Below the pieces are notes generated by a model. It made no database searches. It was given only the letters and a program-made list of their open reading frames with translations, and was not told the DNA's origin. This document shows positions 1 to 10,340 of a DNA stretch of 64,000 bases, piece after piece. Position numbers and translations under genes: made by a program. Source of the DNA: Deinandra increscens subsp. villosa (Eukaryota; Streptophyta; Magnoliopsida; Asterales; Asteraceae); assembly GCA_039602395.1 (NCBI GenBank), contig JBCNJP010000019.1, positions 764,265 to 828,264 on the forward strand, given 5' to 3'. Position 1 is the first letter of the stretch. Every line of letters starts with the position of its first letter.

Positions 1-176
1 AGAGCTTTTGTTAATTTATGAAGAGATTCAGAGAGAGACTTCACACTTGTGTTGTCTGCCCTCCAACAAAGAAAAAGACAAACTTTTCTCACTTTTGCTA
101 TAAAGATTTCTCCCACGTGTCGTTAAAAATCTCCTAACCAGCCTTTGCCTAGCAGACTCTACAATAGTTGGATTTT

Positions 177-322
177 AAGTACTTCACTTACAATTGGGGT
201 TGTAGCCCAATGGTAAGAGACAAAGTCTCTTTGGTGGAGACCAAGGTTCAAACCTTGGCAATGGTGTTAAATTGGTGGAATAAAAAAATTAGCCGTTCAA
301 AAAAAAAGTACTTCACTTACAA
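177..322 (+). mobile_element. tRNA-derived SINE with target-site duplications
   Basis: A short body (194-305) carries RNA polymerase III promoter boxes: an A-box-like TAGCCCAATGG at 203-213 and a B-box-like GGTTCAAACC at 245-254. It ends in an A-rich tail. A 17-bp direct repeat, AAGTACTTCACTTACAA, flanks it at 177-193 and 306-322. Pol III boxes, an A tail and a long target duplication together define a short interspersed element moved by LINE machinery. The body is only about 110 bp, short for a plant SINE, and the family was not identified. It is not a functional tRNA gene, since no cloverleaf can be folded. Confidence 0.8.
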
Positions 323-2169
323 CATTTATCCTTTATTTTTTTAATTTACTAAAAAAACATATTAAATTCAAAAAATTTAAACACTTTTAAAAAGACTTTA
401 CATCACATTCTTTTTTGCGATACAACCCAAAGATTGGACCCCCAATGTTTCTTCTGGCCAATTCAACGCATGTCGATGATCTACTTAATCCAAATCTCTA
501 TCCGTGGATATTCACTTTGAATAAAACCAAATTGTTCCATTCATGTACATAATCGACCACGTCACAATCTTTTATGTCCATTGCCTATCTATAGCCTTAG
601 CCGGAGACACTCCCATGTTCACCGCCTCCTCAATGAACTCCTTAATGTCCAATCTGAGCGTGTTCCATGTCATAACTCAGCCTTGCCCCCACCCCCACCC
701 CCACCCCCACCCCAAACCTATGAATAATCAGAATCAAACTACCGGTTTTGAGTTATGGTGAACAGCAATGATCACCTTTTTCCACATGTTATCCCCTTCC
801 TAATTAAACCTCCACCACCATCTCGCTAGGAGCCGGGAGTTAGTTTCCTTATGGGAGTAGATGCCCAACCCTCCTCTATTAGTTTCCTCTTTCTTTAATG
901 TAAAAAGGAATTAAATAGAAAAAAAAATGATAAATTTAAAAGTATGCATATCTTTTCTTAGAACTAGTGGGTGAACTTGACCTACTAAGCGTAAACATAT
1001 TTATGTACGGTAAACAAAAGGTGAATAAACATTATGTTACGTTAAGTAAGAGCAAACTACCTAAGAAAGTATTTGAGATTAAGTTTGGAAATGACTTACA
1101 TAATTATTAAATTTTCAAACAGTCAAGTTAAAAAAATATATATGTGTAATGGTATGAGGTATACAGTATACTAAATGTAGTGTGATTGTTACGTAGACGA
1201 TGACTGAACCACACACATTTACCACATATAAGGGGTATACTCCATGTGGTGTGTTGTGGTGCCAATATATATATATATTTTTTTAATATTCATTAAGTAC
1301 CTCTAACGGATAGAATACATACACCCACCACACACATTATACTCTTCGCAGGGAAGCACCACGCCACCCCATCACACGGATGGGAGGGGTGTTCCGTGCC
1401 ACCAAAAACTCTTCGCACCCCATCACGCAGTTTTGAGTTTAAAAATAACAATCACAAACACCCTTAAATATGTTGTTTGATTACTCTCAGTCGCTTAATT
1501 GTTTTATGGGTAAATTTCTTCTTTTTCTACCTTAATACCAAAATACCTCTAAACAATTATCTTTTAGTCACGCACGTTTAATTAGTTCAATTCCACGTGT
1601 GCTACCCTTTACAATCATAACCAGTGACTAAAATTTCTACACTTATACATTAAAAACATTTTATATTTGACATTAACTCCTAACAAATAATATAATAGTT
1701 ATCTTTGAAAATGAAATAAAGGAACGAGAAAAACTTGTTTTGTTCTAGAAGGGTATTTGTGACTTTTCCGCCTTTAGTCTCAATTATGTACAGCAAAACG
1801 TGGATCACGGCGAGGGCTTTTAAAACGATTTCTTAACGGTTGCAAACGGCTATTATAACGGTCAACAAAAGGGCATAAAGTCACAATCTTTTAAGCTACG
1901 TTCTCATTGCAAACGAGTACCATATTTTATATTTTTCTCATATTGTTGGAGAAAAGGGTTTTTTTTTTTTTTTTTTTTTTTTTTTGGTTAACAATAAAAT
2001 ATGTCATGATTAATTATTTTAAGAGCTACATTTAATTTATATCACGGAAACTTCAAAGAAAGAGACACCACTATTTACACCATCACATACCATTGGACAA
2101 AACACTTTAACAATAGCTCTTGAACCCTTTATACAAGCTTCCGATCAATAATAAACGAGGAGCGGCGGG
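323..2169. other. AT-rich intergenic DNA with no recognised gene
   Basis: No convincing coding region is seen. The stretch holds a CCCCCA repeat (685-713), a degenerate GC-richer patch near 1300-1435 that looks like an old MITE, and a long T tract at about 1960-1985. Short open frames here have no family resemblance. Confidence 0.6.
685..713. repeat. CCCCCA microsatellite
   Basis: About five copies of CCCCCA in tandem lie on the plus strand, so the minus strand carries repeated runs of five G. This composition can form a G-quadruplex on the minus strand. Confidence 0.85.
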
Positions 2170-2329
2170 TCAATAGCGTAGCTTTGTGAGGGGGGGGGTA
2201 CGGTTTTTTTCGTCCAATATTACTAATTTTCGTAATATTTTCAAAAAAAAATTTATATAGATTGAGAATCGTTCACTTGAGTTATCCCCCAGTGACTTAT
2301 CGCCCCCGGAAAATTTTAAGTCAAGTTTC

Positions 2330-2625
2330 GCCACTGCGGTGGGTAAAAGAGTGACTTGAAAGGTAGTGCCATGGGTCTCCATTCTCCGACAAAGATACAT
2401 GAAATGTATGATGAATCTCAGCATAACGTGGTAATATACAACTTTCTCAAGGATAAAAAATAAGCCATAGTAGCAAGGACTGAGCTTGGAAAAACGATGT
2501 TGCCTCAATGTAGATTGAACATATGGTTGGATCTTAACATAAACCCACATTCCAAGAGTAAATGGACTTTCAGTTCTTTTAGCATCTACATGCTCTTTGC
2601 CGACTAACATCAATTTCAATTTCAT
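2330..2625 (-). pseudogene. degraded Ty3/Gypsy pol (integrase C-terminal end)
   Basis: A minus-strand reading frame contains GMWVYVKIQPYVQSTLRQHR followed by FSKLSPCYYGLFFILEKV. This matches the module after the integrase core of Ty3/Gypsy polyproteins (usual form: GDWV..KLQPY, then RFSKLSPRYYGPF.I). The expected conserved Arg and Pro are replaced (PCYYGLF), and the reading frame then runs into unrelated sequence with no catalytic domain nearby. It is a short relic. The adjoining 2170-2330 may be a separate repeat fused to it. Confidence 0.65.
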
Positions 2626-2639
2626 TAGGGTGGGCGGTA

Positions 2640-2927
2640 TACTTCAACAAGTAGGGCTTCGGCAAGTGGGAAATTTCGGCAAGTGAATTGGCAACCACAC
2701 CCCCCCTTGATCGGCAAGTTTTATTTCGGCAACTTGAGTCCCAAATCAGCTAGTTATTGTCGAAGAGATTGTGTGAGGTGTGTGTGGTCCCACTCTTCAA
2801 AACTACCTTAAAATTTGCCTAAAACCATAAAAAAGGATATCCTTTTTTCTCGCTCCCGTGTCATCTTCCTATTGGCTAAAAAACTAATCCTAAAAACTTG
2901 CTTAAGACCATACCCCCACACTTACAT
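2640..2927. other. possible small MITE-like repeat
   Basis: No gene is seen. The segment has several copies of CGGCAAG near its left side and loosely complementary ends (GGGTGGGCGGTATAC near 2628, GACCATACCCCCACAC near 2907), suggesting an old terminal-inverted-repeat element. This is weak. Confidence 0.25.
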
Positions 2928-3108
2928 CGATGTGGATTGTCTCGCGAAATTGCAATAGAACTTTTCCAGGCATTTGTAACTCATGACCTAATTAGAAAAC
3001 ATCCTGCTTCGAACATATGAGTTGCTAAGAGTCAAATTAGGAAAAAAACAATTGTATGGGAAATACTTCAAGAAATTCTGGATAACCATCCAGTGTTGTT
3101 GAATAGAG
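2928..3108 (+). pseudogene. rpoC1: nuclear copy of plastid rpoC1 fragment (NUPT)
   Basis: Translation on the plus strand reads LSREIAIELFQAFVTHDLIR, then KHPASNI, an in-frame stop, VAKSQIRKK, and after a small shift TIVWEILQEILDNHPVLLNR. This is the conserved stretch of the beta-prime subunit of the plastid RNA polymerase just before the region leading to the catalytic Asp motif. About 180 bp survives. The stop and frame change show it is dead. It is bounded by unrelated nuclear sequence, so it is a plastid DNA insertion and not organelle contamination. The family match is from memory. Confidence 0.75.
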
Positions 3109-6100
3109 CGCTAAGATTTGATTGATTCCCTTTTTACATACAAAAGAAGAAGAATTAATTTTAGACGACAATCAACACATAGTCCTTTACCCTTCCCCCC
3201 CCCCCCCCCCCTCCCCCTCCCCCCCTCCCTCCCTTACATGACTGTCTGCTGCTAATCTCATTGACAAAGTGACGCTCTACTCCTACTCAAGGTATATGTG
3301 TTTGAATATGTGTCTTTTGTGTGACCTCTGTGGTCCATCAATTTGGTTGTGAGTTTGCAAAATTGTAGTCTTCATGATTCGACTATTTTAGGTCTTCAAG
3401 TTGTGTGAGGTTTTAGTTTGTATGGTGCGTGGTTCCAATCATTGTTTGCTTCGACTCCTCTAGGTATAACCACTGAAGTTTTTTTTTTATGTATTTGAAG
3501 CTTCAAGTTCTTCAAGTTTCATCTTTGGTTTTTGATATCCAGATTCTTGGTCTCAGGTATTGGCTTTTTGTTGTGCATCTTTAAAATATTAGGTGTATGA
3601 TTTCTTTACAGATTTTCATCCTCTTTAAAGGTTTGTGTTCTATGAGTATATAATGAAATTAGTTGAGATTCTTTGTTTTTTATCAAATGTTTTGTTTTGT
3701 GTGATGAGATTTGACTTTATAATTTTTTTTATAGGGGTTCAAATTTACAGGTGCAATTTTAAGGCATCTTGATTCTTGGTGCTTATTTTGATCATTTTTT
3801 TTTTTTGTTATAATGATGACCCCTAATAAATTATCACCAACCCTCATGAATTTTTTTTCACCAACTATGAAATTATTAAAGGACTTTGACTTGTTATGAT
3901 TTACATATTAGGTTGTGTGTAGTGGACATGATGTCCACCAAAATCTTCAACATAATGCCCCCTCCCCATCCCCGGGGCGCCATGTTTTTTTTGCTGAGGG
4001 CGTGAAACATATCACGCTACTATATATAATGCATATTGGCCTCGGGGCTATTTTCGTCATGAAAAATGCTTAATTTTAAGACGCATACAAATAGTTATGC
4101 AATGTGTACAACTGTTTTAAGCATCAAAATTAAAGCACTATTCTTACATAAATAATCACGTTATGTTTTACTCTTTTGTCTTGATAATGGCTTTGTTTTG
4201 CTGTTTTTCTCATCATCATTGTCAAAAAACAATGTTCTATGAATTGGTTTTTATACATAGCTTAAGAAATCATTATTTCATTTTAAATTTGTAAACCCAT
4301 TTGGAAAAACGAGCAGAAACCAGAAATGAGTGAGCTCAACAATAAATCTATAAATCTCTATGAACTGTTGAAGTTGTCTAAGGTTTGATAACCTATAAAG
4401 AATGCAAGAGTGTGAAAGTTCTTTAACATTTATCGTTCTTTTAATATTTATAAATGTTTGTTCTTATACTTTTTATACCTTTGACCTCTGGATGACAAAT
4501 GCTTACAACTCATTTCATTTTCAATTTTCATAAGACTGCCTAATTGTATCTCTTTTTTAATTCTTTACAATGAATATTTTATTTGACTCGGTTATTCACT
4601 GTATAATATTTGTACGTGCAATTTTTGCAGGTTATTGTGATGTACATACCCTGTTTTGGTTTTCTGCATCTTTAATATTGTCTTTAAACTTAACTTAGTT
4701 TTACTTATTACGATTCCAGGCTGCTTAGGGTTTATAGTCTCTACTTCTATCAGGTACAAAGAAACAAAAGTTCAAAAACATGTAAACAAATAACAAGTAC
4801 ACATGTATATCTTTGCAAACAGACTACTTGGCAAAGGTTGTGCACAGGAGCAAAGCTAGGCAATGGAATTACACGAGACAATGTGCAGGATTATAGGTAA
4901 CATACTAACTCCATAGAGGATATCCCCACTACAAGATGTCAACAACCTTCAAATTACTAAATTAATGCTTAAACAAATTATAAAACAGTGATAACAAAAT
5001 TAAAGTTATACTGCGGCCAAAATCTGTAGATATAAACACCCTTGCGCGTAATGACCACAGTGTGATCTTAGCGGAGAGAGGTAACCATCTCTTACACTTA
5101 GCCTATTAACCTAAAACAAAATATTTGTTTCCTTTACAGAAGGGATACATTCGCAATCAACATCCACGAATCCAGAAGTGGAAATTGCTAAATCTTTTAC
5201 ACTCATGTCAAAACAATAATTGTTCAACAAAATGCTTCTACTTTATTCATTGAATAGCCTATTTCCCTTCCATACATGTGCTGCATATCATATACGTCAT
5301 AGAAACGGATAGTAGTTCCACTTATTTAATGTATGCTCTCATCAAAACCCCCCTGTTCCATCTAGTTGTTTCCTTAACCTGCTGCTTCAATATCCTTATC
5401 CTATGAAAACACTTTTTTACAGGCTGATAATTTTAGAGAATGAAGGTGGCTGCAAACATCTTTTTGGCAAAGTGAAGATAACATGAAACACCCTTTTTGA
5501 GAAGAATAATCAATGAACTTATATTTTGTTCGTCTATTGTATTGTGTTAACATGGCATGAAAAAACAATACCCCATGATCATGCACCTATATTTTGTACA
5601 AATGCAGCCTATATTATACACTCCCCTTAATTACTACCTTTAATACAATAGATAACTCATTGATAACACAATCCATTACTACCTTTAATACAATAGATAA
5701 CTCATTGATAACACAATCCACTAGTGGAACTAAAATGTAAGTATATGAGACAGAACATTCCTTATGATTTTTGAATCTAAGATGTGGATTTGCCAAAGAT
5801 GTCACAAACACCTCTGTTGGGACTATCTTCCTCATGAGGTTTTCTCCACATCTTAGACTACACACATGAGAGGCTCTGGCTCTTTAGCCCTTCATTCCAA
5901 TTTCCAACCAATATTGTTTGTTCTGCTTACAAAAGCTCACAGCTTTGTTCTTGATTACCCACCCAACCGAAGACTTACCGAAAGCTCACTTACACCTTTT
6001 CCTAAAGCTAACATCAAACATGCATAGACATGATACCTTAGTAGTAAAGTTAACAAAACAAATGATGCCAACTAATTCCAGATTTTGTCAAAATAGTAGC

Positions 6101-6132
6101 AGCATGTCTCATATGATTTGCATTACCTAATA
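3109..6132. other. intergenic DNA with simple repeats
   Basis: No gene is recognised. It holds a C-rich tract (about 3187-3235) and a 45-bp tandem duplication at about 5629-5720. A segment at about 3813-3912 recurs at about 10702-10806. The T-rich, poorly coding composition between 3280 and 4760 resembles introns, but I could not find exons around it. Confidence 0.5.
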
Positions 6133-6140
6133 CCCTAAAA

Positions 6141-7171
6141 TAGGGCTGTCCAAAATGTTCGAAACTCGAAACTCGTTCGAACTCGCTTGAAAAATATTCG
6201 GAAAATGCTCGTTTGATTGTCGCTCGCTTTAAAAACGAACCGAGCGGCTCGGTTCGATTTGTAAAACGAACCAAGTATGAGCATAGGTGCGCTCGCTCGA
6301 TGCTCGCTCGAATTTATATATATACATTTAGTTATTTATTTTATATATTTTTATTATTTATTTTATGAATTTAATTTTGTTATGTAAGGAATTAGGATTG
6401 GAGTTAAGATTTTCCATTATTCCAAAAATTCTTGCACTTAATATTTGACTTTGGATGTAAGTTTAATATGTTAGTTTATCATCTTTGTAGCTTCCATTCT
6501 CTCTAGCCTCCTCCATTGTCATTGTTTTTATTAATCTTTGTATAATTCTTTCTTATATAGAATGTATTTTCACAAAGAATCTAATGGTATCGATTTTTAT
6601 TAATCTTTGTATAATTCATTTCTTATATAGAATGTATTTTCACAAAGAATCTAATGGTATCGATACTTCTCATGTTGAATTAAATGATGGAGAGAGTTTT
6701 GAGTTAGTTGATGAAGTAAAAAATGAGAAAAACGTAAGTAAAGATGTTGATGCAAGTAGAAAGGAAAAGCGAAAGAATAGTTCTGAAGCACATCGACATC
6801 GAGGACATGTACAAAGGGAAAATGGTAAAAAAAGAAAGAGTGCATTCATTATAATTATATGAGTTCATATTAGTGTTAGTTGGTCTAATAAAATACAAAC
6901 AAGACTAGTGTGTTAGTTATTGGACAAAATGTGTTACAATTGGAAACATGGATGAAGGTGTTATGTCAGATCACCACTCACGTCACTTTCCTTTTTGTTT
7001 TGCGACGCTCGAAATTTGCTCGGTGATCGCTCGAAAAATACTCGGATCGAAAGTCGCTCGTTCGATTTTGGATCGGTTGAAAAAAAGCTCGGTTCGGTTC
7101 GGTTCGGTTTGTAAACGAACCAAACACGAGCAAAGGTCCGTTCGGTTCGGTTCGGATCGTGAACAGCCCTA
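6141..7171. mobile_element. non-autonomous hAT transposon with 8-bp TSD
   Basis: The ends are inverted repeats, TAGGGCTGT at the left and ACAGCCCTA at the right. They are flanked by the same 8 bp, CCCTAAAA, at 6133-6140 and 7172-7179. An 8-bp duplication and TAGGGNTG-type ends are hAT features. Subterminal regions are dense in CTCG/CGAGC and GGTTCG motifs, typical of hAT transposase binding regions. The middle holds a tandem duplication of roughly 70 bp (about 6524-6663) and a short Lys/Glu-rich open frame (6584-6862) with no recognisable catalytic domain, perhaps a transposase N-terminal scrap. Confidence 0.85.
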
Positions 7172-7416
7172 CCCTAAAATGTATATCAACAGAACTTTGA
7201 CTCTTCAACTGTGCAAGATTTTGTCACTTGCCCATATTGTTAACTACTACTATATAATCTATGTCAAATGAGCTTACACCTTTGTAACAAAGGCACAAAA
7301 CAGCAGCAACAAATAAGCATTGTAAACCACCACATGTCAACAACAGATTTCAAAACCACATCAAACGCGACTCAAAAAACAACAATCACAAACATAAAAC
7401 CGAAAATAAAACTTAC

Positions 7417-8421
7417 TTACGCGGTGATCATCGTTCCAGCGCCTTCATCAGTGAGAACCTCCAACAATAAAGAATGATCCAACCGCCCATCGATTATACT
7501 CGCGGTTTTAACCCCTTGCGCCAGTGACTTCACACAACAATTCACCTTTGGTATCATCCCACCGGCAATCTTCCCATCATCCATCATTTTTCTAACCCCT
7601 TCCACATCAATCTCCTTCACCAAACTCCCAGGATCATCTTTATCCTCAAGGATCCCCGCCACATCCGTCAGCAAAAGCAACTTCTCCGCCCCCAATGCCG
7701 CCGCCAGTTCCCCCGCCGCCGTATCCGCATTTATGTTATAAGACTGCCCTGTTCCATCAGCCGCCACCGACGCAATCACCGGAATCAGATTGTCTCTAAT
7801 CAATGGCTGTAAAACCGACGTATCCACGCGGGAAATCTCACCGACAAACCCTAACTGAGCGGCGTTCGGAGAAGGGATCGCAGTGAAAATCCGGCCGTCT
7901 GTCCCGCACAATCCGACCGCCGTGGCGCCGGCTTTGTTGATCAGTCCGACCAGATGCTTATTAACCTTACCGACTAGAACCATCGACACAATCTCCATCG
8001 TCAATGCGTCGGTTACTCTTAACCCGTTGAGGAAATTGGACTGAATCCCCAAGCGGCTGAGCCACTGGTTGATTTCCGGGCCGCCGCCGTGAACAAAGAC
8101 GATTCGGAGGCCGATGCAGGAGAGGAGGACGAGATCGGCGATGACGGAGGACTGGAGGGCTTCCGATTTCATGGCGGCCCCGCCGTATTTGACAACGACG
8201 GTTTTGCCGCGGAATTTTTGGATGAAGGGGAGGGCTTCGGAGAGGATTTTGACGCGGGTTTTGGGTGGGGTGGTGGTTGTTGAGAGGGTTTCGGTTAGGA
8301 TGGATTGGGAAGATGAGTTGAGACGTACGGAGGAGAATCGTGAGGGTTTGGGGGAGGTAGTGTTGAAGGTTTGGTGAATGGAGGGGCCGCCGCCGGCGAG
8401 AAGGGTTTTTGCGGCCGCCAT
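7417..8421 (-). CDS. NAGK: acetylglutamate kinase, chloroplastic
   Basis: Phosphorylates N-acetyl-L-glutamate with ATP, the second and controlling step of arginine (ornithine) synthesis in plastids. The 334-residue protein starts with a Ser/Thr-rich, acid-poor stretch (about 1-55) that fits a transit peptide. The amino-acid kinase fold follows: KYGGAAM (about 78-84, phosphate-binding Lys), FVHGGGPEIN (109-118, substrate loop), NINADTAAGELA (229-240), LLTDVAGI (250-257) and GGMIPKV (287-293). Length is close to plant NAGKs (about 340-350). It is uninterrupted and ends MITA-stop, where homologues end GAGTMI plus one or two residues. The plant enzyme is inhibited by arginine and relieved by PII protein (family knowledge). 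A GTAAGT-like site overlaps the stop codon, so a final exon cannot be fully excluded. A Harbinger MITE lies 73 bp before the start codon. Confidence 0.96.
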   Translation of the reverse strand: MAAAKTLLAGGGPSIHQTFNTTSPKPSRFSSVRLNSSSQSILTETLSTTTTPPKTRVKILSEALPFIQKFRGKTVVVKYGGAAMKSEALQSSVIADLVLLSCIGLRIVFVHGGGPEINQWLSRLGIQSNFLNGLRVTDALTMEIVSMVLVGKVNKHLVGLINKAGATAVGLCGTDGRIFTAIPSPNAAQLGFVGEISRVDTSVLQPLIRDNLIPVIASVAADGTGQSYNINADTAAGELAAALGAEKLLLLTDVAGILEDKDDPGSLVKEIDVEGVRKMMDDGKIAGGMIPKVNCCVKSLAQGVKTASIIDGRLDHSLLLEVLTDEGAGTMITA

Positions 8422-8494
8422 AGGCTGTCTTGCAAGCGAGGCGTCGAAGGCTTTTGCAGTGAGTGAGTGAAAACACAGTTTTTTTTTCTCCTAA

Positions 8495-9302
8495 GGCTAA
8501 GTGTAGTGGTTAAGGCCCCATAAAGCCCCAAATGGGGCATTATGCGCCATGTGGACGCTGACTGGGCAAGGGGCTTTATGGGGCTTTATGGTGTAGTGGA
8601 TAAAGCCCCATAAAGCCCCACCATCATTACTTAATTATTATTATTTTTTTTTTTAACTATTTTAATTAAAATAAAATTTTTAACTAATTAAAAATAAAAG
8701 ATTACAACTTAATTAAAAAAAAAATTACAACAAATTAAAAAAAAAATAACAACTTAATAAAAATAAAAATTACAACTAATTTAAGAAAAAAAAATTACAA
8801 CTTCCATTTCTTTTTTATTCGTTCCATCTTTTTCTGATGGAGGGCGAGGTAAACCGGATCGGCGTTTTCAGGCGGTTTTTGGGCGAGGAACTCGAGATCC
8901 TTGTCGAGTTGATAATCGTCGATTTGCTCGACTTGCTTTTTCTTCGACCGTGCAAGATCTTGAATACTCTCGGCCATCACCGCGTGATATTCGACCGGAG
9001 CCTTTTCACGGTTAGCCCTCGCGAATTGAGTTGAGGTGGTGTGTGAAAGTTTATAAATTGTGGGAGATATATATATAGTTTGAGAGTGTATTTAAAAAAA
9101 TTGAAAAAAAAAAAAAAAAAATTATACCGTTGATATAGCCGTTCAACGGCTATATCTCGAAATTTTAACATTTCTCCGGCGTTATACCCTTGACGCCCGG
9201 GGCGAATTTGGGCTCCATAACGCCCCATAACGCCCCAGCGTAGTGGGGCGGGGCGTTATGTGGGGCGTTATGGAGCCCAAAAACACCCCACTACGTTTAG
9301 CC
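8495..9302. mobile_element. PIF/Harbinger MITE carrying an ORF1 remnant
   Basis: The left end GGCTAAGTGTAGTGG and the right end (read on the minus strand) GGCTAAACGTAGTGG are inverted repeats. Identical TAA triplets lie at 8492-8494 and 9303-9305. A 3-bp TAA/TTA duplication is the PIF/Harbinger signature. The GC-rich arms repeat GGGGCTTTATGG and CCCCATAACGCCCC. The minus strand at about 8795-9030 encodes AESIQDLARSKKKQVEQIDD and LEFLAQKPPENADPVYLALH, which matches the C-terminal end of the Myb-like ORF1 protein of Harbinger elements. The copy is thus an internally deleted derivative. Confidence 0.85.
8795..9030 (-). pseudogene. Harbinger ORF1 C-terminal fragment
   Basis: The frame runs from ARANREKAPVEYHAV through AESIQDLARSKKKQ to KMERIKKKWKL-stop. 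It is the basic, coiled-coil-like tail of the SANT/Myb-like ORF1 product (often mis-annotated in plants as glutathione transferase T3-like). The DNA-binding half is absent, removed by the deletion that made the MITE. Confidence 0.6.
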
Positions 9303-9379
9303 TAAGTAGTTTTTAGGAGATTTGGGAGTGGATTTGTGTTTCTAGGATATGATGACATGGACTAGAACTAAAAAGAAAA

Positions 9380-9825
9380 GAGAAAATCAAGAAAATAACC
9401 AAGTTTGACCCTGAAAATTCAGGAATGACCCATCAAAAGTATTCTAACTCAAATGACCCAAGTGTTTCCAACCAACTGTGAGCCTCCACTTGTCAACTTT
9501 AACCCAATTAGTGATTGATACGTGTCCTTGGCTGACAAGAAGGCTAATGGTGGACCCTAATGTCATCCAATAAATCTTCGACACCTGGAAAAAAAATCAG
9601 AATATTAGGCTTGTTACACGAGCCAGCCCGAACCTGCCACGTGTCCTTATGAAGCCGACCATACTATACGGCTCCCCTCATGGCTTGAGGATTAATGGCT
9701 AATGGTGGACCCTAATGTCATCCAATAAATCTTATGAAGCCGAACCTGCCACGTGTCCTTATGAAGCCGACCATACTATACGTGTCCTTATTATCAAACT
9801 TGGTTATTTTCAGGGTCAAACTTGG
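9380..9825. repeat. inverted-repeat unit with internal duplications
   Basis: AATAACCAAGTTTGACCCTG at about 9388 is mirrored by CAGGGTCAAACTTGGTTATT at about 9811, bounding a roughly 440-bp unit. Inside, a stretch around 9540-9570 (GGCTAATGGTGGACCC...) recurs near 9695-9730, and AACCTGCCACGTGTCC recurs. It looks like a small terminal-inverted-repeat element that has rearranged. The family is unknown. Confidence 0.5.
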
Positions 9826-9869
9826 TTATTATTAAAAATAAAAAGCGCAATTTTTTTTAACGACAGATA

Positions 9870-10340
9870 TTATTAAAAGCGGAACTCGCTAGCAAGACGC
9901 TAGAGGTCATATAACCAGAGAAATATTATAACGAAAAAGAAGACCAATCAACCTAACAAGGAGACTGATCGTTACAACGGTTCACATACTTGAAGTAACT
10001 CCATTGTTTTATTTCACTCATCACTCGTTGCAAAGAAAGGGTACCGTCTTGTTCCTCTCGATCCAAAGCACCAAATCCGTGTAAGGAAAATTAATGCTCA
10101 CCGTCTTAGCCTTCCAATCTGGAAGTCTATCCACGTTGTGGATGTTGACGAGATCCACAACCGAGAAGACGAACACCTTTGAAAGACGGCATCACTGTGC
10201 CACAAGCTGCCAAACCCGGTCCAAAAAAGTGCAACGAGTGAACAAATGAGAAATAGTTCAGAACCCTCTCCACATAAACCGCAAGACATAATGGCCATCG
10301 CAATCTGATCAGCAATTGCAAGCCCAAGAAGCACACATTC
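9870..10340 (-). pseudogene. LINE ORF2 C-terminal remnant
   Basis: On the minus strand CGLCGEGSELFLICSLVALF followed by WTGFGSLW resembles the zinc-binding reverse transcriptase region (zf-RVT: C..C.EG.E...H.F..C..A..FW) at the end of plant LINE-1 ORF2. The reading frame is broken. It resembles the LINE tail at 56.8 kb. Confidence 0.55.

Noticed and set aside
181..260. Possible tRNA gene
   Set aside because: Pol III boxes are present but no cloverleaf, acceptor stem or anticodon loop can be formed; the flanking duplication shows a SINE.
6584..6862. Lys/Glu-rich 92-residue frame as a real gene
   Set aside because: It lies wholly inside the hAT element and begins within a tandem duplication; no catalytic motif.
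7417..7477. Second NAGK exon downstream of the stop
   Set aside because: A GTAAGT overlaps the stop, but the protein already ends where plant homologues end and a hAT element begins 250 bp further on.
8089..8377. Open frames on the plus strand opposite NAGK
   Set aside because: They are antisense shadows of the GC-rich transit peptide region and have no family resemblance.
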